Below, one piece after another: positions 1 to 5,309 of a stretch of DNA of 6,049 nt; position 1 is the stretch's first letter; each line of letters opens with the position of its first letter. The translations under genes and the position numbers were made by a program. The notes beneath the pieces were generated by a model. That model was not told where the DNA came from, searched no databases, and saw only the letters and a program-made list of their open reading frames with translations. The stretch comes from Tissierellia bacterium (GTDB lineage Bacteria; Bacillota; Clostridia; Tissierellales; Tissierellaceae). The stretch covers positions 1 to 6,049 of the forward strand of contig JAAYLY010000202.1 of assembly GCA_012521625.1 (NCBI GenBank). The letters are read 5' to 3'.

Positions 1-1476
1 GTAATGCTCATCATATAGGTCCCAGATTTTTAAGAAGGAAAGGAGGTTGAAATAAAAGTCCAATACCCTTTCATAATCCTCATCTTCCTTCTCCTGGATT
101 AACCAAGATTCCATAGAGCTTATGAGACTTTTTATAGGAAAATACAAATCCGAAAACTCTTCCTTCTGGTAGTGATTGTCAGGAAACTCCCGCCTTATAT
201 TATTTAAAATGCCATTACACTTGCCCATGGCCTTATAGACCTTAGGGTATTTGTCCTTAAAGATCTCCCTTAGCTCCAAAAAGTCCCCCTTACTGATTTG
301 GGCAGAAAACATCTCCCTGGACCTATCTACCAAATTGTGGGCCTCATCTACCAAAAGCACATAATCCCTTTTAAGCTCATCGAAGAACCTCTTTAAATAA
401 ACCTGGGGGGCGAAGACGTAGTTATAGTCACAGATTATTACATCTGCCCACAGGCTTAAATCCAAGGAAAATTCAAAGGGGCAGACCTGATGAACCCTAG
501 CATATTCTATAACTCTTTCCCTTGTTATCATATCTTCATTTTTGAAGATCTCCATAATAGCATCATTTACCCTGTCATAGTGGCCCTTGGCATATTTACA
601 GTCCCTTGGATTGCACTTGACCTCATGGTTAAGGCAGATCTTCTCCTTAGCTGTAATTACTAAGCTCTTGGCCCTTAAGCCCTTATCCATCAACAACTCC
701 ATGGACCTAATAGGTACTTCCCTTGTTATGGTCTTGGCAGTAAGGTAAAAGATCTTAGAGGCAAAACCCTCTCCCATGGATTTGATGGAGGGAAAGAGGG
801 TAGACATGGTCTTCCCTATACCTGTTGGGGCTTGGGCAAAGAGGTTTTTACCCTCTTTTATGGTTTGGTATACTGCCACTGCAAATTCCCTCTGCCCCTT
901 CCTGTAAGCCTCAAAGGGAAAGTCCAAGTCCACAATAGTCCTATCCCTAAGCTCCTCCCATTCAAAGATTAAGTCAGCCCACTTAATATAGCGGTCTATA
1001 AGATCTATAAAGAAGGCTTCCAAATCTTTAAAGAGGAAATCCTTCTTAAATATCTTAGTTTCTTCCGTCTCTATGTGGAAATAACTTATCTGCACTGAGA
1101 TTTCTTCTAATTCCTCCTGTAGGGCATAGATATAGGCATAGCATTTAGCCTGGGCCCAGTGGAGTTGGTTATAATCCTCCCGGATATCCTCTAAATCCTT
1201 AGTAGTACTCTTAATCTCATCTATAATAGTTTCATGGGCTAGTTTTATGATACCATCCACCCTGCCTTCCAGCTCTAAGGTGTAGTCATCATATATAAAG
1301 GCATGTTTTAAGACAAGCTCTGGGCTATATTCAGCTCCATAGGATTTTTGAAGTTTTTGATGAGCCCTTGTCCCTTCCAGAGCCCTAGATACTGACATAA
1401 AGCTGTTATCTATATCCCCAGAGCGGAGAACCAACTCTATTAAATTACGAACGGATACCTTTATTTTTCTAGTCAT
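1..1476 (-). CDS. PD-(D/E)XK nuclease / XPD-DinG-like Fe-S DNA helicase, N-terminal part
   Basis: Partial gene, open at the left edge; my translation gives 492 residues from ATG 1476-1474 with no stop. An in-frame stop at 1506-1504 and a Shine-Dalgarno AAGGA (1488-1484) support this start. Residues about 30-135 resemble a RecB/Cas4-type nuclease: GxxxH around H39, GRVDG with D74, DEIK at 86-89, and QxxxY at Q109/Y113. From about 185 a superfamily 2 DEAD_2 helicase begins: Q-motif-like YRKGQ (191-195), Walker A APTGIGKT (216-223), four iron-sulfur cysteines C281, C288, C293 and C332, and a DEAH box at 377-380. The second helicase domain with motifs IV-VI lies outside the window. In this family (COG1199) such proteins are ATP-dependent 5'-to-3' helicases acting in DNA repair or on unusual structures; the exact role here is unknown. 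The nuclease-like domain has only one cysteine (C112), so it lacks a Cas4-type cluster. Family assignment is firm, function inferred. Confidence 0.9.
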   Translation of the reverse strand, partial: MTRKIKVSVRNLIELVLRSGDIDNSFMSVSRALEGTRAHQKLQKSYGAEYSPELVLKHAFIYDDYTLELEGRVDGIIKLAHETIIDEIKSTTKDLEDIREDYNQLHWAQAKCYAYIYALQEELEEISVQISYFHIETEETKIFKKDFLFKDLEAFFIDLIDRYIKWADLIFEWEELRDRTIVDLDFPFEAYRKGQREFAVAVYQTIKEGKNLFAQAPTGIGKTMSTLFPSIKSMGEGFASKIFYLTAKTITREVPIRSMELLMDKGLRAKSLVITAKEKICLNHEVKCNPRDCKYAKGHYDRVNDAIMEIFKNEDMITRERVIEYARVHQVCPFEFSLDLSLWADVIICDYNYVFAPQVYLKRFFDELKRDYVLLVDEAHNLVDRSREMFSAQISKGDFLELREIFKDKYPKVYKAMGKCNGILNNIRREFPDNHYQKEEFSDLYFPIKSLISSMESWLIQEKEDEDYERVLDFYFNLLSFLKIWDLYDEHY

Positions 1477-1506
1477 TAAATCATCCTTATAAGTTACATA
1501 TTTTCA

Positions 1507-1535
1507 ATTATACCAAAATAAAGAGGGCGGATAAA
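1507..1535 (-). promoter_or_regulatory. Putative sigma-A promoter for the helicase gene
   Basis: Reading the minus strand, a perfect -10 box TATAAT (1512-1507) is preceded by TGG, which makes an extended -10 (TGnTATAAT). At 17 bases upstream the -35 position is a weak TTTATC (1535-1530), as is common for extended -10 promoters. Transcription would begin near 1500, giving a leader of about 24 bases that includes the Shine-Dalgarno AAGGA. This rests on motif and spacing only. Confidence 0.6.
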
Positions 1536-1581
1536 CTATACCCCCATCTTCTTAAGTAAATTATAATTTTATGAAATTTTT

Positions 1582-1599
1582 AAGTTTTTATAAAAACTT
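1582..1599. repeat. Perfect 18-bp AT-rich palindrome in the divergent intergenic region
   Basis: AAGTTTTTA is followed directly by its reverse complement TAAAAACTT, with no spacer. It lies about 47 bases upstream of the helicase -35 position and about 60 bases upstream of the rightward -35 box. A dimeric regulator could bind here, but with only A/T runs and one G/C pair per arm it could equally be an intrinsically bent AT tract. No regulator gene lies in the window. The surrounding bases 1536-1659 show nothing else I can name. Confidence 0.4.
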
Positions 1600-1659
1600 C
1601 TATCTATTGAAATCATGGGATCCATTGGGCAATATCTTCTGAAAATTCACCCTGTAAAT

Positions 1660-1688
1660 TTGCAATGGGATTTTCCCTATGTTATACT
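1660..1688 (+). promoter_or_regulatory. Putative sigma-A promoter of the Opu operon
   Basis: A -35 box TTGCAA (1660-1665) and a -10 box TATACT (1683-1688) are separated by exactly 17 bases, and each matches the housekeeping consensus at four or five of six positions. Transcription would start near 1695, about 30 bases before the conserved riboswitch core, which is where a riboswitch promoter should be. The spacer contains a small imperfect inverted repeat, GGGA-ttt-TCCC (1667-1677), that could be an operator but may be chance. Confidence 0.7.
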
Positions 1689-1720
1689 GTTAATATTGAA
1701 AAATTGGATTACAAATGAAT

Positions 1721-1834
1721 TGCGTCGCTGAATTCTTATTATAAGAAGCGGGGGACCCAACTTTTGGGGTGAATCAATTTTTATTGAAGGGCACCCTTAG
1801 CCCTAACCCGTCAGCTAACCTCGTAAGCGCTATA
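1721..1834 (+). ncRNA. c-di-AMP riboswitch (ydaO/yuaA class) aptamer
   Basis: The conserved blocks of the ydaO/yuaA aptamer appear in the right order and spacing: CGCTGAATTC (1726-1735), a variable hairpin TTCTT/AAGAA (1733-1747), GCGGGGGACCCA (1748-1759), GGGGTGAATC (1766-1775), a GGG...ACCCTTA segment (1789-1799), AACCCGTCAGCTAACC (1805-1820) and CTCGTAAGCG (1820-1829). The closing stem P1 can form between CGCT (1726-1729) and AGCG (1826-1829). This RNA class binds cyclic di-AMP and in Firmicutes usually switches off potassium-uptake, osmolyte-transport and cell-wall genes when the messenger is abundant. It sits between a good promoter and an intrinsic terminator, upstream of an osmolyte importer, which fits a transcriptional off-switch. 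Class assignment is by recognition of the consensus; the direction of control is inferred from the terminator. Confidence 0.95.
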
Positions 1835-1880
1835 AGGGGAGTCATTTTAGTTTTTTATAAAACTATGGGAACTCCATAGT
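1829..1880 (+). promoter_or_regulatory. Candidate antiterminator helix of the riboswitch
   Basis: CTAT (1830-1833) can pair with ATAG (1876-1879), and GGAGT (1838-1842) with ACTCC (1871-1875), with a four-base bulge at 1834-1837 and a possible G-U pair 1829/1880. This helix uses the loop and much of the 3' arm of the downstream terminator, so the two folds exclude each other. Its left arm abuts, and by one base overlaps, the 3' strand of P1, so ligand-stabilised P1 could disfavour it. This is a hand-folded proposal from visible complementarity. Confidence 0.5.
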
Positions 1881-1890
1881 TTTTTGTTTT
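1859..1890 (+). terminator. Intrinsic terminator, expression platform of the riboswitch
   Basis: AAAACTATGG (1859-1868) and CCATAGTTTT (1874-1883) form a 10-bp perfect stem with the 5-base loop GAACT, and the right arm merges into a T-rich tail (1880-1890, with one G). It begins 30 bases after the aptamer core and 78 bases separate its tail from the opu start codon. It would stop transcription before the operon when the riboswitch is in its bound form. Confidence 0.88.
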
Positions 1891-1895
1891 TAATT

Positions 1896-1940
1896 AAATG
1901 AACTCCTTTTGTAAGTACTTTTACAAAGATGCATTCATTT
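1896..1940 (+). repeat. Nested inverted repeat between the terminator and the opu start codon
   Basis: The outer arms AAATGAA (1896-1902) and TTCATTT (1934-1940) enclose inner arms TTTGTAA (1908-1914) and TTACAAA (1921-1927). The inner loop is GTACTT. The sequence TTTGTAA recurs at 1938-1944, where it is again followed by a TACTTT element (1948-1953), so the region is also partly a direct repeat. It could be an operator or an extra leader hairpin close to the ribosome-binding site (AAAAGGG, 1954-1960). No function is established. Confidence 0.45.
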
Positions 1941-1968
1941 GTAAAAATACTTTAAAAGGGATGGTTGT

Positions 1969-3852
1969 ATGAAAAGAGCAGTTAGTATTTTACTATTAAT
2001 CACTATTATTTTGACCACCATTGTAGGTTGTTCTAAGGAGGCTAAGACCGACAGGGTCATATCCTTTGCCGATGCCGGCTGGGATAGCATCAGGTTTCAC
2101 AATGCCGTAGCAGCCACTATTATAGAAGAGCTTTGGGGCTATTCATGGACGGAAATAACCGGGAGTACCCCTGTAACCCACCAAGGCCTCTTATCAGGAG
2201 AAATCGATGTTCATATGGAAATCTGGTCAGCTAATATCGCCAGCTATGAGGAGGATAAGGCAGAGGACAGGTTTCAGGAGTTAAGTACCAACTTTAATGA
2301 CAACTATCAGGGTATATATGTGCCCAGATATGTAATTGAAGGTGACCCTGAAAGGGGTATAGAGCCATTAGCTCCAGACTTAAAATATGTTTGGGATTTA
2401 AAGGATTATCCCCATATATTTAAAGACGATGAAAATCCAGGAATGGGTAGGATTTATGGAGCCATACCAGGTTGGGAAGTAGACCAGATCCTATATAACA
2501 AATACCTACACTATGGATTAGATGAAAACTTCATCTATTTTAGACCTGGTTCTGACGCTTCATTAGCTGCAGCTATAACAGCTGCCTATGAAAGGGGCGA
2601 GCCTATTGCAGCCTATTATTGGGAACCAACCTGGCTATTAGGTATGTACGATATGGTTCTGTTGCAGGATGAGCCATATAATCCTGATACCTACTTAGAG
2701 GGGGAGACGGAAATACCACCAGTAAATGTAACTATAGGTGTAAGTAATGACTTCTACCAGGAAGGCCATGAGGAGGTAGTGGAATTTTTAAGCAACTACC
2801 AAACATCAAGTGCACTTACATCTGAAGCCTTAGCCTACATGCAGGAAACTGGTGCCGACTATATTGATACGGCCAAGTGGTTTTTACAAGAACATAGTGA
2901 ACTGATAGATCAATGGCTTAAGCCTGAAGATGCGGAAAAAATCAAGGCTTCATTAGGTGAAGCCGGAGAAAGGGGTATAAAGACAAGCTGGCTATATTCC
3001 TTTCCCTTTGAATTATCCTTGGATTTAAGCTCCATAGATGATGGGGTAAAGGCCTTAAGTATAAGATTCGATGACTTTTTTACAATACTAAAAAATGGTC
3101 TAGGTAACTTTGTTGGCTTTATCAACAATATCTTAGACCTAATACCCTGGTCTGTTATGATTCTTTTAGTAGTAATCTTGACCTGGAGAATAAGCGGAAA
3201 GATTACCAGTGGCCTATTATATGGTTTTTTCCTATTCTTAATAGGTACACTAGGCCTTTGGAGCATGATGAATGAAACCCTATCAATTATAATTGCATCG
3301 GTTATCGTATCCCTACTTTTAGGTTTTCCAATTGGAATCCTACTATCTACCAGCGATAGGTTGGATAGGTTCTTTAGGCCTATACTAGATACAATGCAGA
3401 CTATGCCTGTATTCGTCTACTTGATTCCGGCCATGATGTTCTTCGGCCTTGGTAAACCGCCGGCAGTTATAGCCACTACAGTTTATGCAGTTGTACCGAT
3501 GATTCGTTTAACTAATCATGGAATTAGGCAAATAGATAAGGAAGTGGTGGAAGCTTCCCTTGCCTTCGGATCTACTAAGATCCAATCTTTAATTAAGGTC
3601 CAGATACCACAGGCCCTGCCAACTATAATGACGGGTATTAATCAGACCCTGATGATGGCCATGTCCATGGTAGTTACCACTTCCATGATAGGAGCTTCCG
3701 GCCTAGGAATGGAAGTCTTACTAGCCGTTAACCGGGTAGAAATGGGAAGGGGTCTGGTATCCGGTGTAGCTGTGGTTATTATAGCCATAATATTAGACAG
3801 GATCACCCAAGGATTGGTTAAACGAAGCGAGGTGAAAGCAGATGTTGAATAA
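1969..3852 (+). CDS. opuABC: Glycine betaine/osmolyte ABC importer: lipoprotein binding protein fused to permease (OpuAC-OpuAB type)
   Basis: This 627-residue protein combines the extracellular receptor and the membrane channel of an Opu importer for glycine betaine or a related compatible solute. A lipoprotein signal ends in the lipobox IVGC, with C21 as the predicted lipidated residue. Residues about 28-330 form an OpuAC/ProX-type binding domain; W38, W86, W169, W218 and W222 are candidates for the aromatic cage that holds the trimethylammonium group. From about 345 the OpuAB-like part begins with an amphipathic stretch and hydrophobic segments near 391-409, 413-431, 437-459, 479-493, 497-512, 553-575 and 594-610. 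The EAA coupling loop is EAS-x3-G (528-534) with P547. The start is set by AAAAGGG (1954-1960), 8 bases from ATG. The order receptor-then-permease is the reverse of the lactococcal OpuABC fusion. The 3' end overlaps the ATPase gene by 11 bases. Family is firm; the exact solute (betaine, carnitine, choline or proline betaine) cannot be read from sequence. Confidence 0.93.
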   Translation: MKRAVSILLLITIILTTIVGCSKEAKTDRVISFADAGWDSIRFHNAVAATIIEELWGYSWTEITGSTPVTHQGLLSGEIDVHMEIWSANIASYEEDKAEDRFQELSTNFNDNYQGIYVPRYVIEGDPERGIEPLAPDLKYVWDLKDYPHIFKDDENPGMGRIYGAIPGWEVDQILYNKYLHYGLDENFIYFRPGSDASLAAAITAAYERGEPIAAYYWEPTWLLGMYDMVLLQDEPYNPDTYLEGETEIPPVNVTIGVSNDFYQEGHEEVVEFLSNYQTSSALTSEALAYMQETGADYIDTAKWFLQEHSELIDQWLKPEDAEKIKASLGEAGERGIKTSWLYSFPFELSLDLSSIDDGVKALSIRFDDFFTILKNGLGNFVGFINNILDLIPWSVMILLVVILTWRISGKITSGLLYGFFLFLIGTLGLWSMMNETLSIIIASVIVSLLLGFPIGILLSTSDRLDRFFRPILDTMQTMPVFVYLIPAMMFFGLGKPPAVIATTVYAVVPMIRLTNHGIRQIDKEVVEASLAFGSTKIQSLIKVQIPQALPTIMTGINQTLMMAMSMVVTTSMIGASGLGMEVLLAVNRVEMGRGLVSGVAVVIIAIILDRITQGLVKRSEVKADVE

Positions 3853-5047
3853 TAACAATAACAGCAACAATAACAAGGATTATATCTTAAGGGTTAGGAA
3901 CCTATCTAAGTTATATGGTACGGACAAAAATAAGGCCATAGAGTTAAAGAAGGCGGGAGCTAGTAAGGATGATATCTTTAATAAGACAGGTGTTACCATC
4001 GGCTTATGGGATATAAATTTAGATATTAAAAGAGGCGAAATCTTTGTCATAATAGGCCTATCTGGTTCTGGTAAATCTACCTTATTGAGGTGTTTAAATA
4101 TGTTAAACAAGCCAACCTCAGGCCAGATCCTCTTTGAAGGTAAGGATATAAGCAAGTTCAATAAGAGGGAATTAAATGAATATAGGAGAAATAAAATCTC
4201 CATGGTCTTTCAACAGTTTGGGCTCATGTCCCACAGATCCATCTTAGGAAATGTAGAATACGGCCTTGAAATCAAAGGCATTCCCAAGGAAGAACGTCAT
4301 AAAAAGGCCAAGGAGATGATAGCCATGGTAGGCCTTGAAGGACGGGAAGATGAGCCTATCTCAAGCCTTTCTGGTGGTATGAAGCAAAGGGTTGGTATAG
4401 CTAGGGCCTTGGCCAATGATCCTGAAATCCTCCTGATGGATGAGCCCTTCTCGGCCCTTGACCCTCTAGTTAAAAGGGATATGCAGTTTGAACTTCTAAC
4501 TATCCAGAGGAAGTTGGATAAGACTATTGTATTTATAACCCATGACATAAATGAAGCCTTTAAACTTGGAGACAGGGTAGCCATAATGAAGGATGGGGAG
4601 ATTATCCAAATAGATACCCCTGAAAAAATGAGCACCAACCCAGCAACCGACTATGTTAGGGAGTTTATCGATAGTGCCGATAAGACTCAAGTAATAAGCG
4701 TTAGAAACATGATGGTTACTCCCAATAGTATTGTAAGGCTCAGTGATTCCTTAAGATATGCCATTAACATGATGAAAACCAACGGTGTCTCCAGTGCCTA
4801 TGTGGTAGGAAAGAAGATGAAGTTCCAGGGGGTAATTACAATAGACGATGCCCTTAAGGCTAATAAAGAGGGTAAAAAAATAGAAGATATATTGATTAGA
4901 GATGTAATGACAACAACACCAGACACCCTCTTAAACGATATATTGCCTATGGCTGCTGAGGCCAAATTCCCCATAGCCGTTATTGATGAGGATGGAGCCA
5001 TTAAGGGAATCATAACTAAGGCACAAGTACTATCATCTATAATATAA
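3842..5047 (+). CDS. opuAA: Glycine betaine/osmolyte ABC importer ATPase with tandem CBS domains (OpuAA/ProV type)
   Basis: This 401-residue cytoplasmic ATPase powers the importer. Motifs in order: Walker A GLSGSGKST (72-80), Q-loop Q124, signature LSGGM (176-180), Walker B ILLMDEP (196-202), D-loop SALD (204-207) and H-loop H234. The segment before Walker A (YGTDKNKAIELKKAGASKDD, 25-44, then KTG...LWDINLDIKRGEIF) is the long N-terminal region typical of OpuAA/ProV and helps separate it from other importer ATPases. Two CBS repeats follow, about 286-340 and 353-401. In L. lactis OpuA and Listeria OpuC, CBS domains bind c-di-AMP, and in OpuA they also sense ionic strength; that this copy does so is inference. 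It ends just after CBS2 and lacks the acidic C-terminal tail of lactococcal OpuA. The N-terminus is asparagine-rich (8 of residues 3-11), coded by alternating AAT/AAC, and is probably a disordered lead. ATG 3842 lies inside the previous gene with GAGGTG (3829-3834) 7 bases upstream, so the two are translationally linked. Confidence 0.95.
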   Translation: MLNNNNNSNNNKDYILRVRNLSKLYGTDKNKAIELKKAGASKDDIFNKTGVTIGLWDINLDIKRGEIFVIIGLSGSGKSTLLRCLNMLNKPTSGQILFEGKDISKFNKRELNEYRRNKISMVFQQFGLMSHRSILGNVEYGLEIKGIPKEERHKKAKEMIAMVGLEGREDEPISSLSGGMKQRVGIARALANDPEILLMDEPFSALDPLVKRDMQFELLTIQRKLDKTIVFITHDINEAFKLGDRVAIMKDGEIIQIDTPEKMSTNPATDYVREFIDSADKTQVISVRNMMVTPNSIVRLSDSLRYAINMMKTNGVSSAYVVGKKMKFQGVITIDDALKANKEGKKIEDILIRDVMTTTPDTLLNDILPMAAEAKFPIAVIDEDGAIKGIITKAQVLSSII

Positions 5048-5123
5048 GCTTGTTTATATAACTAATGTTTACTAGAGAATTCTTATATATATGAAAAATT
5101 TAACGGAAGAAATTAACTTAAAA

Positions 5124-5160
5124 GAGGTCTTAGGCCACATGGTCTAAGACCTCCCTTTTT
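5124..5160 (+). terminator. Strong intrinsic terminator of the opu operon, possibly bidirectional
   Basis: GAGGTCTTAGGCC (5124-5136) and GGTCTAAGACCTC (5141-5153) form a 13-bp stem with one G-U pair and the loop ACAT, followed by CC and five T residues (5156-5160). It lies 76 bases after the opuAA stop codon. On the minus strand the same stem is followed by TTTT, so it may also catch transcripts coming from nrdJ, whose stop is about 157 bases away on the other side. No better terminator for nrdJ is visible. Confidence 0.92.
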
Positions 5161-5309
5161 AATTTAATAGTTATCATTTAAGCTTATTTATTAAATTTTA
5201 TTAAAGATTTTTCTTTTTATTATTATCCTATTATCATTATTACTAATGGTAGTAAAATAAGTATTAGTAATAATAATAGCCACTTCAATTATATAAACTT
5301 ATACCCTTA
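5161..5309. repeat. AT-rich convergent spacer with an inverted repeat and a short direct repeat
   Basis: ATTATTACTAAT (5236-5247) and ATTAGTAATAAT (5263-5274) are a perfect 12-bp inverted pair around a 15-base spacer, extendable by about four pairs past one mismatch. Neither strand has a T-run directly after the stem, so it is not a standard terminator; it could be a 3'-end stabilising hairpin of the nrdJ transcript. TTTATTAAA also occurs twice, at 5187-5195 and 5197-5205. No gene or promoter is evident here. Confidence 0.5.

Noticed and set aside
1667..1677. GGGA-ttt-TCCC inverted repeat in the opu promoter spacer as an operator
   Set aside because: Only four base pairs per arm; too short to distinguish from chance without comparative data.
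1861..1880. Terminator hairpin read as an operator for a repressor
   Set aside because: Its T-rich tail and its position directly after a c-di-AMP aptamer are fully explained by a riboswitch expression platform.
2910..3266. 118-codon minus-strand open frame inside the opu binding protein/permease gene
   Set aside because: It is antisense to a clearly conserved Opu coding region, has no recognisable domain, and is a by-product of the codon use of the real gene.
3880..5013. Several minus-strand open frames of 64-113 codons inside opuAA
   Set aside because: They lie opposite well-conserved ATPase and CBS coding sequence, mirror its codon pattern, and have no family resemblance.
5091..5147. 18-codon plus-strand open frame after opuAA (MKNLTEEINLKEVLGHMV)
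   Set aside because: It has no ribosome-binding site, and its last part runs through the stem of the opu terminator, so the codons are explained by the hairpin.
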